Shown piece after piece: positions 6,474-13,854 of a DNA stretch of 16,400 nt. The position numbers were made by a program, and so were the translations under genes. The notes beneath the pieces were generated by a model, which did no database searches, had not been told where the DNA came from, and saw nothing but the letters and a program-made list of their open reading frames with translations. Origin of the DNA: Legionella genomosp. 1 (GTDB lineage Bacteria > Pseudomonadota > Gammaproteobacteria > Legionellales > Legionellaceae); the NCBI GenBank assembly GCA_945862275.1, contig CAMAYA010000008.1, positions 1 to 16,400 on the forward strand, written 5' to 3'. Positions within the stretch are counted from its first letter, which is position 1, and each line of letters begins with the position of its first letter.

Positions 6474-7679
6474 ATGGTAAATTTTTATATTTGTGTGGAT
6501 CAATATAAAAAAAGAAGTACATACGTATATGAACTGGTATATGGCGACAGAAAACGCATATTCAAGAGGAGTGATCTTCCTTTCATTCATGAGGCCCTCA
6601 ATGCGTGGTTAGAACAACGAGGCCAGCTACGAGTTGGGCTTGAATTAGAAAAGCAATATTGTTTATCGGTTGATCCATCCGAGTTGGAACATTTAATTTA
6701 TGTGTTAGAAACAGGCACAAATAAAAAAAAGGTGGCTCTTGCAGATGGATTGGATAGAACAGTCTATGGCGTGTATTTATCATACAGCTATCGTTGTTTG
6801 AGTGAGTTTTACCAGCACTGGTTAACGCCTAATGATGTTACTCTCGCGATGTTTGAGCAATTGTCACAGGATGTGTTGGAAACGCCCTACGCGGATGAAC
6901 CGGAAGATTATGAGGTTCGACATGGAAAAGTGGCTTTTCATCTTAATCATGGCACTTCGCATGCAATGCGCTCAGTGACGTTGTTCAATTTTATCATTCA
7001 TTTTTTAAACATTTATGGTCACAAAGGGAATGAGTCTTGCCAGGCGATTCAGCAAATGGCGCAGGAAGAAAAAGCCTGTTTGACCCTTGCTGTGTTTTTA
7101 TTTCGTTCTGGACGAACAAATGAGTTGGGATGGAGTAGCGATCGGAGTTACAGCCCGCGATCAGCTGCTATTTTTACGCAGATAGCGCTCGATCTGGGTC
7201 ATGATGCCCCGCTCGTATCTGCAATGGCGAGCTCTTTTGATTTTGAATGCAGTATTGATTTAACGCGCTCCTTTTTGGATAAAAACATTGAGGATAGTAA
7301 TAAACAGGTTCGATTATATCAAAAAATACTGCATGTGACTCACACCTGTGATTTAACGCGCTGCTGCTCGTCAAAAGACTATTTGCTTGAGGTCTTGAGC
7401 CAAGAACTCAGTATTTTATTAACAGGCGACAAAGATATAAAGGAATTGTTAGACTGTATTTTGGATTTTTCTGAAAAATTATGCCTCGAAACAGGCGCGC
7501 CTATTGCTTATGAACATCATGCACCCAACCGACGGTTTTTCGGTAACTTTTATAAAGCGGTTGATGTTTCGACTGATGTTGCAAAAACATGCGCCCGATT
7601 GGAAGTCTTGATGCATGAAGAAATTGGGTTGTGTCGCAACAGATTGAGTCAGACCGCACCCGCGAAGCGGGTGGCTTGA
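6474..7679 (+). CDS. SidE/DupA-like phosphodiesterase domain protein
   Basis: This 401-aa soluble protein carries N158-H159-G-T-S-H163-A-M-R, then FLFRSGRTNE with E217, then LHVTHTCDL with H290. Order and spacing (H +58 E, +73 H) closely follow the catalytic H277, E340 and H407 of the phosphodiesterase (PDE) domain of Legionella SidE-family effectors (recalled from published work). In those proteins the PDE either joins phosphoribosyl-ubiquitin to host serines or, in the stand-alone DupA/DupB, removes it. Here the PDE stands alone, without a mono-ADP-ribosyltransferase domain, so a Dup-like hydrolase is the closest guess, though another phosphodiester substrate is possible. The 150-residue N-terminal part and the C-terminal helices are not assigned. 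AGGAG 6461-6465 supports the start. The last codons are formed by a perfect hairpin at 7657-7673. Confidence 0.72.
   Translation: MVNFYICVDQYKKRSTYVYELVYGDRKRIFKRSDLPFIHEALNAWLEQRGQLRVGLELEKQYCLSVDPSELEHLIYVLETGTNKKKVALADGLDRTVYGVYLSYSYRCLSEFYQHWLTPNDVTLAMFEQLSQDVLETPYADEPEDYEVRHGKVAFHLNHGTSHAMRSVTLFNFIIHFLNIYGHKGNESCQAIQQMAQEEKACLTLAVFLFRSGRTNELGWSSDRSYSPRSAAIFTQIALDLGHDAPLVSAMASSFDFECSIDLTRSFLDKNIEDSNKQVRLYQKILHVTHTCDLTRCCSSKDYLLEVLSQELSILLTGDKDIKELLDCILDFSEKLCLETGAPIAYEHHAPNRRFFGNFYKAVDVSTDVAKTCARLEVLMHEEIGLCRNRLSQTAPAKRVA
7657..7673. repeat. Perfect hairpin at the end of the phosphodiesterase gene
   Basis: CACCCGC 7657-7663 and GCGGGTG 7667-7673 flank GAA and form a GC-rich 7-bp stem that encodes the last residues of the protein. 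No T run follows, so it is not a standard intrinsic terminator. It could stabilise the transcript end or be the edge of an older insertion, because the sequence up to the IS at 7709 has no other recognisable origin. Confidence 0.6.
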
Positions 7680-7708
7680 CGGTTGGCCCTCTGCGCCAGC
7701 GACAGTGA

Positions 7709-8548
7709 CAACTGGTAGTGGGTTTTATTAACCCTTCGAATTTGTCTGTAGTCCGTTCTACATATGAGCCTCAGCGCACCTCAATGAAATAGCCTAGAAT
7801 TATATTCTTTGGGATGATGAAATGGCTAAACGTCAACGACAGAAAGGGATCCCCACTGAATTGACAGTCGCACAGTTCGAGAAATTTGTCTTGCCTCACC
7901 TGACTGTTGGTAAGCGGGGCCTTGTATCAAAACTATCATTATATAAGTCATTTGGCTATATTTTAAAATTTTTGTACATTGGTTGCCAATGGAAAGAGCT
8001 GCCCATTGAAAAAGATGAATCAGGACGCCCCGAGATCCACTACCCTTGGTGACGGAGATCGCCCGCGCCATAGGCATTGATTTAAAGGGAACGATTGTTA
8101 GTCTGGATAGCGTATAGGATTGCAGAGCAAATCGAAAATCTATATTCAATCGGGGAATGATACCCAATATCAATGCGAATCCACGTGGTAGAAAAAAAAC
8201 AAAACGCGGTCGAAAGCCACTATTCAATCCGGACATTTTTGCAGAGCGTTTTCAAACCATTGAACGTGTGTTCTCCTGGGAAGACAAGTTCCGTCGATTG
8301 CTGATACGATTTGACCGTTTGAGCAAATTGTATTATGCCTTTAAAACACTTGCCTACACGATGATTAATTTGAGGCACTTCTGTCAAGGCTAGTTTTAGC
8401 TTGAGCCATTCATTAATGCTTTGGCGAACTAACGCGAGGATTCATTTCGCCTAAAAATCCAATGTCAGTATGAATTAAGGTCATTTTTATGGTTGCTCAT
8501 TTTCCTTTTTTTTTCAAATATTTTAAATCAAAAACCCACTACCAGTTG
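7709..8548 (+). mobile_element. IS5-like insertion element, internally deleted, with perfect 18-bp inverted repeats
   Basis: The left end CAACTGGTAGTGGGTTTT 7709-7726 is exactly repeated in inverse orientation at 8531-8548. The 840 bp between contain a broken IS4/IS5-superfamily transposase. No clear target duplication is seen (GTGA before, AGAG after). The intact ends and lost transposase make it a non-autonomous element that could only move in trans. It separates the phosphodiesterase gene from the channel-like gene. Between 8394 and 8530 nothing but the element's right end is seen. Confidence 0.88.
7822..8393 (+). pseudogene. IS5-family transposase, deleted and frameshifted
   Basis: The N-terminal part (about 76 residues from ATG 7822, ending in GRPEIHY) is the DNA-binding start of a DDE transposase of the IS5 type. 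After about 8040 the frame shifts. The other frame continues with TEIARAIGIDLKGTIVSLD, a TAG stop at 8115-8117, then DCRANRK, FNRGMIPNI and the C-terminal FSWEDKFRRLLIRFDRL, which holds the conserved Glu. Compared with family members as I remember them, the central segment with the first catalytic Asp is missing. The gene is therefore inactive by at least three lesions: a deletion, a frameshift and a stop. Confidence 0.88.
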
Positions 8549-8618
8549 AGAGAGTGGAATAATCATGGGCATATACTATACTTCTCATGAAGACATATTT
8601 CCCACAGGAGTATGACAT

Positions 8619-11150
8619 ATGTTGCTGGATAAGGTACTAAGTCAAGACAATATATTATTCTTTTGCTTGTTTATAATTGTCTATTACTCCGTTATTATTT
8701 ATTTTTTTCTTCTTAAGAATAAAAAATTTTTATCAACCGATATCAAGCCAACTTTGATTCCAATGAGTTCATTGAAGACGCATGGGGATGTTACAAAAAT
8801 AATACCTGTTAAAACAGGTATTATCATCGAAGGATTTCCTCAGTTTAGCATAAATAAAAATCTTATTGTTGTTAATTGCATGGTTTGGTTTAAATTCAAC
8901 CGAAGCTTGATTGACTTGGAATCGATTGGATCCTTTTCGTTTTTAAATACAGTAAAGATATATAAAAAAGATTTGGTAAAAATTTCAGTTATGGAAAATG
9001 ATTTTTTTGTCCAATATAAAGTTGTTTTTGAATGCTCCATTAATGTAGATCAAAAATTTTTTCCCATGAATGATCATGTTATTTATATAGTTATGATGAA
9101 CGAATCGTTCAGCGCTGAAGAAATTGTATTTGATGTGAATACGTCCAGTATAGATTTTGCCAAAGATCTGGATATTGAGGACTGGAATTTAATCGGTTCA
9201 AATGCTGAGTCAGGATTTGCCTTTTTAACAATTCCCGGCGTTTCTGCAGTACCGATAACTCATCCAAGAGTTGTATATACGATGAATATTAAAAAAACTG
9301 GCTTACGTAAGGCCGCTTTGATTTTAATTCCAATAATACTAATTCTTTTTATTGCCTCAACGACACTTCTGATGCCATCATCGACGGCAATATCTACTGC
9401 TATAGGGTGTTTAACGGGCATTCTGGCATATCGATTTGTAATCAATACAATGTCCCCTAATGTTGGTTATTTTACTTTGGCTGATCATATTTATAATTTT
9501 TGTTTGTTGCTTATATTTATGACATTTTTGTTGGCTCTAATTGGTTCATTTCATGAAAATAAATACAATCAGCTGATTGGAGAATTTTGGTTTTTTGGAA
9601 CAAGGGTTGCGGTTATTTTTCTGGTAATTTATTTGTTGTTTTTCTGGCAAAAAACAAATTTAAAAGTAAATAAAGCCAGCATGGATTTTAATAACATTAT
9701 TGCATCCTCTAAAGAAAAAAAATTACCTCCGCTCACAGTAAACAGTTTAAAATCATCACTTTTGTCTTGGAATAAAAATAGTTTATGGAAAACTGTATTT
9801 TTAAAACACAGGAGTCCTTTTTTGCCTTGGAAATTATTACTAAAGATGATGCTTGATTATCAACAGACAATTTTGGTCCATGGTAAAAAATTAATAATTC
9901 AATTGCCAATTAGTTCTCCTTCAAAATGTGTTGTTCTGGCAAACAACGAGAGTCATGGTTTTATACAGCTTTTGGAAAAATTAAAAGATTGCGAGATTAT
10001 CGATAATGAATGGAATATTATTTCACCTAATAATTACATTATTTTTCATCAAAACATCCATGAAAGTCTGGATGATTTGATAATCATTTTATCTACTCAA
10101 TTAATTTTGATGAAAAAAAATCCAAAGCAAGTTTTTCTTTTGCAAGATATGGCTGAAATTAACAAACTATGGAAAAAAAATATCGACGTATTTATTGGCA
10201 ATAAATTACAGAACAAATACCCTCTTGAATTCAAAAAATTTGTTGTCAATTTTTTTGAATTATTGCCTAAGTCCATCTACCTTGAAAGCCAAATGAATTC
10301 TGAGACCTGGTCAGTACAAATAGTGAGTGAAACTCAAGAAGAAACTTTAAGTAATGTCGGAGGTGAAATTCAACTATTTAATCCAGTTTCACAAAAGATG
10401 AGCAATATAGAAGCAATTCTGAATGTGCCGTTAAAAGCTAAAATATACAACACAATAGGTAGCAAATATTTTTCTGACAAGGCGTTATTTTATTCAATAC
10501 CTAATAAAGGTGTTGCAATCTGGAATGTAAACTCCAGTCATAATGACAAACCAGGAATGGCAATAATTGAGATTAATCCCAGCGAAAAAAATGGGATATT
10601 ACATTGGTATCAAAAGCAGCATGCGAAGCTGAATGATTTTGAAAGTAGTACATATAGCCTAGCTTATTATTATAAAATAACCTCATTTGATAAATCAAGT
10701 TATTTAACGAAAGAACTGGTTTTTGGTGCTAGTATGGATTTGGTAAAAACCATGTCAAACAGATCCATAAAAAACATACAGGGAATAACCCTGAAATTTG
10801 TTGAGCAGAACAGACTTGGAGGAATCCAGGAAAGGGCTCTCAAGATGATGCTGTTGAATGATAACTCTACTCCGTTAGATACCAAGAAAAATATTGAATA
10901 TCTAATTGATTACAAACTTGAACAACCTATTATTTTTTCAACATTGGGTACTCCAACAACTGAATGTCTGGCCCCGTTAGTTAAAGATAAAAAAATATTA
11001 TTATTATTTCCTTGCACTGGCAGTAATCTGTTACGTACTCCAGAATACTGTAATTTGATATTTTTTAGGGCATCGTTTGCTGTGGAAGGCCAGGTGTCTG
11101 GCGTCAACTATAATTACTCACGAACGACAACTATAATTCCCCATTGTTAG
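8619..11150 (+). CDS. Pentameric ligand-gated ion channel-like protein fused to a truncated periplasmic binding domain
   Basis: The 843-aa protein has an N-terminal hydrophobic anchor or signal (about 12-33) and a beta-rich domain (about 50-225) with FPMND at 148-152 where Cys-loop-type channels carry FPxD. It also has the ECD-to-M1 junction HPRVVYTMNIKKTG. Four membrane segments follow at about 230-251, 258-275, 289-309 and 325-343. The M2-M3 stretch SPNVGYFT resembles GLIC (PKTPYMT). This is the fold order of a prokaryotic pentameric ligand-gated channel. Residues 345-690 are unrecognised. Residues about 699-826 match the start of a Leu/Ile/Val-type binding protein (VFGASMDL, GGIQERALKM, STLGTPTTECLAPL, CTGSNLLR, FFRASF). 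In channel topology the C-terminus is periplasmic, so this domain would face the periplasm. The binding domain stops after about 130 of 340 residues where an IS21 element begins near 11095, so the gene is 3'-truncated. It is strikingly AT-rich. AGGAG 8606-8610 supports the start. Confidence 0.72.
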   Translation: MLLDKVLSQDNILFFCLFIIVYYSVIIYFFLLKNKKFLSTDIKPTLIPMSSLKTHGDVTKIIPVKTGIIIEGFPQFSINKNLIVVNCMVWFKFNRSLIDLESIGSFSFLNTVKIYKKDLVKISVMENDFFVQYKVVFECSINVDQKFFPMNDHVIYIVMMNESFSAEEIVFDVNTSSIDFAKDLDIEDWNLIGSNAESGFAFLTIPGVSAVPITHPRVVYTMNIKKTGLRKAALILIPIILILFIASTTLLMPSSTAISTAIGCLTGILAYRFVINTMSPNVGYFTLADHIYNFCLLLIFMTFLLALIGSFHENKYNQLIGEFWFFGTRVAVIFLVIYLLFFWQKTNLKVNKASMDFNNIIASSKEKKLPPLTVNSLKSSLLSWNKNSLWKTVFLKHRSPFLPWKLLLKMMLDYQQTILVHGKKLIIQLPISSPSKCVVLANNESHGFIQLLEKLKDCEIIDNEWNIISPNNYIIFHQNIHESLDDLIIILSTQLILMKKNPKQVFLLQDMAEINKLWKKNIDVFIGNKLQNKYPLEFKKFVVNFFELLPKSIYLESQMNSETWSVQIVSETQEETLSNVGGEIQLFNPVSQKMSNIEAILNVPLKAKIYNTIGSKYFSDKALFYSIPNKGVAIWNVNSSHNDKPGMAIIEINPSEKNGILHWYQKQHAKLNDFESSTYSLAYYYKITSFDKSSYLTKELVFGASMDLVKTMSNRSIKNIQGITLKFVEQNRLGGIQERALKMMLLNDNSTPLDTKKNIEYLIDYKLEQPIIFSTLGTPTTECLAPLVKDKKILLLFPCTGSNLLRTPEYCNLIFFRASFAVEGQVSGVNYNYSRTTTIIPHC

Positions 11151-11219
11151 ATCGGTAAAATTTTATCATGTTGCGTTTAGTTTGGCGCGACACGTCTTGT
11201 CATTCTTCTCTCTTTTTGT

Positions 11220-12038
11220 TCATTTGACTTGCATTTTTTCTTGGGGTTTTTCCGTTATTTTTTCCTCCTTAGAGTTTTTTTGGGTGGAGTTTTTTTCATT
11301 TTTAGTGCCTTTTGCATGAGCTATGCGGTAGCTTTCAGCGTTTAATTCAAGCACTGTGGCGTGATGCACCAAACGATCAATAGCGGCGGCCGTTGTCATC
11401 TCGTCTTTGAATATTTGGTTCCATTGAGAGAAGGTCAGATTGCTTGTAATGACGACACTGCGTTGCTCATATCGTGCCGCCAAAAGTGCAAATAAAACAT
11501 CGGTTTCATTCGGATTACACGAGGTGTAACTTAGATCATCAATGACCAGAACTTCGAAACGGTCTAGCTTTTTGATCGCTTGGTCGAGCTGGAATGTCTG
11601 TTTCGCTCGGAGGAGTTCTTGCACTAAATTGCACGCCGTAATGTATAAAACACGTCGTCCTTTTAGACACCACTCACGAGTAAACGCAATCGATAGGTGG
11701 GTTTTCCCCGTGCCAGGGTTCCCAAATATGATAATGTTTTCACAGTTATCAATAATTTCGCCCTCAGCAAGCCGATGAACTAGACTAGGCGAAAGTCCTG
11801 GTATCCGTGTAATCTCAAAATCACTCAAACGCTTGTCCCTTGGTATTTTGGATTGCGTGAGTAATCGCTCTATCCTTTGATGGTATCGGCGCTCCCACTC
11901 ACCTCTGGCTAGAGCGGTTAAATAGCCAACATGATCTATCCCTTCCTTTTCTGCACGTTCTGCTTCGGCCTGATATCGTTCAACAAATAAGGTAAGGCAT
12001 AGGTTTTTTAAGGTGCCCTCTAGATCAGTGGATTGCAT
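11220..12038 (-). CDS. istB: IS21-family helper ATPase IstB
   Basis: This is an AAA+ ATPase of the DnaC/IstB type that assembles on target DNA and activates the IstA transposase. The 272-aa protein has Walker A GNPGTGKTH at 106-114, Walker B VLVIDD at 163-168 and a sensor-1-type VVITSN at about 195-200. The terminal region after residue 240 is Lys/Glu-rich and probably disordered. ATG 12038 is chosen because AAGGGG stands just upstream and the following residues match the usual IstB start. An in-frame ATG at 12092 would lengthen the overlap with istA. The reading frame is intact, so it could still act on related IS21 copies elsewhere although its own istA is broken. Confidence 0.92.
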   Translation of the reverse strand: MQSTDLEGTLKNLCLTLFVERYQAEAERAEKEGIDHVGYLTALARGEWERRYHQRIERLLTQSKIPRDKRLSDFEITRIPGLSPSLVHRLAEGEIIDNCENIIIFGNPGTGKTHLSIAFTREWCLKGRRVLYITACNLVQELLRAKQTFQLDQAIKKLDRFEVLVIDDLSYTSCNPNETDVLFALLAARYEQRSVVITSNLTFSQWNQIFKDEMTTAAAIDRLVHHATVLELNAESYRIAHAKGTKNEKNSTQKNSKEEKITEKPQEKMQVK

Positions 12039-13050
12039 TTGACACCCCTTGTGTTGAAGGGCTAAAGGTCGTGAGTAAGCGATCATAGACATTCAAGTCG
12101 GGCGGCGTGACATGAACCTCCGGTGGTCCATCAAAAGGAAGATCCAGAAGGTTTTTCACAGCATCAGGTAAAGGCAGTTGGGCTGCTTCATCTAATATCT
12201 CTAAGGCCGCCGTCACATCACTTTCGAGCCCGATGGCAGCAAGGTGAAGCACTTTAAGATAAAGCTTGTGCCCTCGTGCCGGACTATGCGTCATGAGTGC
12301 GTCATAAGCCTTGCGGAACGCCACTCGAGGAAATAGACATTCTCTATATTGATAATGAGCAAATGCCCCAGGCTTTCGCATAAGATAGGCAATAATATGC
12401 CGATAATTAATCGCAACTCCACGGTCATTAGGTAAGCGCGGCATAGTTTCTATCACCTTCTTTCCATAACGGATATTAAGATAATCAGGATAGACATCTA
12501 CGTCTAGGCCATAAGCAATTAAACGGGAAGGCACTGAATAGATGCCTTTTAGAACGGAAATGGTACTGGCGGGGCCTACTGTAACAGATAGAGTACGTAC
12601 CCCTTCCCATCGGCGTTCTGGCAATGGCAGAAAGTGCGCCATGTCCTCGGCGAGCCTATCTCGCCTACTCAGATTGCGTTGTTTCATGATTTTACGAAGA
12701 AATCCTTCATAATCCTCAATGCTCACAAAATTCCTTGATCCACGTAGCAAGAGCTGCTGTTCAATATTCTTTTTAATCAGATGATTACTTTTCTCAACCG
12801 ATCCATTTTCGTGGCTTTCCCCAGGATTATTACGACTGGGTTTGACTTGGTGGTGTTTTAAAAAATCATTCCAGGCTTTATTAAAGTCGCGTCCATGTCC
12901 AAATTGATGAGTTGCTGCCGTTAAATTATCGGTACGGTGCTCTGGTGCGACCGCGCCTAGTTCCCATATGGCCGCGGTATAGCCAGCGGTAAGGCTCGCA
13001 AAACTTTCAGTGTAGTGTAACGTATCAAGAAATATAGATCCAAACCCGTC
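12025..13050 (-). pseudogene. istA: IS21-family transposase IstA, 5'-truncated
   Basis: The frame ending at 12025-12027 contains the integrase core and the C-terminal half of IstA. Upstream of the first ATG (12750) the same frame continues through LHYTESF, RTDNLTAATH with the second catalytic Asp (12928-12930), and ESHENGSVEKSN with the catalytic Glu (12793-12795). The recognisable coding ends near FLDTLHYT at about 13030, and a TGA interrupts the frame shortly beyond. The N-terminal helix-turn-helix region and the first catalytic Asp are missing, so no active transposase can be made. The loss coincides with the start of the neighbouring transposon, which probably caused it. Confidence 0.85.
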
Positions 13051-13121
13051 TATTCATCCCGTGCTATTTTAGCCTTTCACGTTATTAACGCCCTCAAAGA
13101 TCGAGAGACAAAAAATTAATT

Positions 13122-13189
13122 TTGATAAATGACTGATCAAGTTGTAATATTTAATTTCCAAAAAAAACAATAACAAGAAGATCAGTCAT
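13122..13189 (+). promoter_or_regulatory. Promoter with two-armed operator before the first zinc-ribbon gene
   Basis: TTGATA 13122-13127 and TAATAT 13145-13150 have an ideal 17-base spacer. One arm of a perfect 10-base inverted repeat, ATGACTGATC 13129-13138, lies in that spacer. The other arm, GATCAGTCAT 13180-13189, covers the weak ribosome binding site and the start codon. A factor binding both arms would block transcription and translation, so autorepression or repression by an element-encoded protein is likely (inference). Confidence 0.6.
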
Positions 13190-13727
13190 GCCATATATTC
13201 TGCCAATGTTTTTCTCATTAATCCAATATAAAAATGCATTAGATAATAATTCAGTTCTGATACGACCAGATTACTGTGTCTTATGTGGAAGAGCCCACCC
13301 ATGGCGTCATGGCCCTTATCCAAGAAAACCGCACCGTGATGGGGGTTTTGGCGAGTCACTCAACCCTATCCTCATTCAACGGTATTTTTGCCCTGGTTGC
13401 GAAAAAACATTCTCAGTATTGCCTGAGTGCATTCCCCCTCATCGTTGGTATCTCTGGGAAGTACAACAAGCGGTACTTTTATTATTCATTCTGGGTCACT
13501 CAGCTTATGATATAGCGAAAGAAAGCATTCCCTCATACCAGACCATTACGCGCTGGTTTCATCGCTTTCAAGAGCAATATCGACTTCATCGGGACACATT
13601 ATGTAGTCTCTTTGGTGAGCTTGCCAGAACAAGCTGTTTTGATGATTTTTGGACCGTCTGTTTTAAACAAATGACACTTGGAGCTGCCATGCGTCTATGC
13701 CACGTTGCTGGGGTAGCCATACCATGA
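13188..13727 (+). CDS. Transposon-associated zinc-ribbon/HTH protein (DUF6431-like), copy 1
   Basis: This 179-aa protein has a zinc ribbon of C30-x2-C33 and C68-x2-C71 with a further C81, the conserved phrases HPWRHGPYPRK and LPECIPPHRWYLW, and a helix-turn-helix-like stretch at about 103-128 (AYDIAKESI...TITRWF). I read it as the DUF6431 type, a family known mainly from transposon neighbourhoods and without assigned function. The Zn ribbon plus HTH suggests DNA binding, so it may be a target selector or a regulator, comparable in position to TniQ/TnsD of Tn7-like elements (inference). The start ATG 13188 has only a weak AAGAAG signal and lies inside an operator arm. A diverged paralog stands at 16124. 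Confidence 0.72.
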   Translation: MPYILPMFFSLIQYKNALDNNSVLIRPDYCVLCGRAHPWRHGPYPRKPHRDGGFGESLNPILIQRYFCPGCEKTFSVLPECIPPHRWYLWEVQQAVLLLFILGHSAYDIAKESIPSYQTITRWFHRFQEQYRLHRDTLCSLFGELARTSCFDDFWTVCFKQMTLGAAMRLCHVAGVAIP

Positions 13728-13854
13728 ACGCTTAATCGTCTCGAGCGTGGGTCGAGCAATTTATGAGCAAACTAAAGAACCCACACAGTTTGCCAATATT
13801 TTTAAGAGGCGTTTACTGGTCTACTACTCACTCCATTAATATAAGGAGAAAAAA

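Larger units (their letters stand above)
11095..13050 (-). mobile_element. IS21-family element, truncated at its istA end
   Basis: istB and the istA remnant lie on the minus strand with their usual 14-base overlap. The end near istB is placed at TGTCTG 11095-11100, because the binding-domain coding of the neighbouring gene stops there. Two 11-base direct repeats CAACTATAATT (11105-11115 and 11128-11138) sit just inside, like the subterminal repeats of IS21 elements. The other end is missing: istA is recognisable only up to about 13030-13050, where a second transposon takes over. The exact boundaries and target duplication cannot be shown. Confidence 0.7.

Noticed and set aside
7174..7374. Minus-strand frame inside the phosphodiesterase gene
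   Set aside because: It overlaps the region encoding the conserved H290 and has no start signal.
7680..7708. Target duplication of the IS5-like element
   Set aside because: The bases next to the two inverted repeats (GTGA and AGAG) do not match, so no duplication is claimed.
13276..13515. Second plus-strand frame inside zinc-ribbon copy 1
   Set aside because: It is out of frame with the conserved CxxC and RWYLW motifs and is explained as a shadow.
13728..13854. Extension of zinc-ribbon copy 1 or a separate small gene before the transposase
   Set aside because: Stops interrupt all frames near 13727-13740, and the remaining open stretch has no start signal or recognisable motif.
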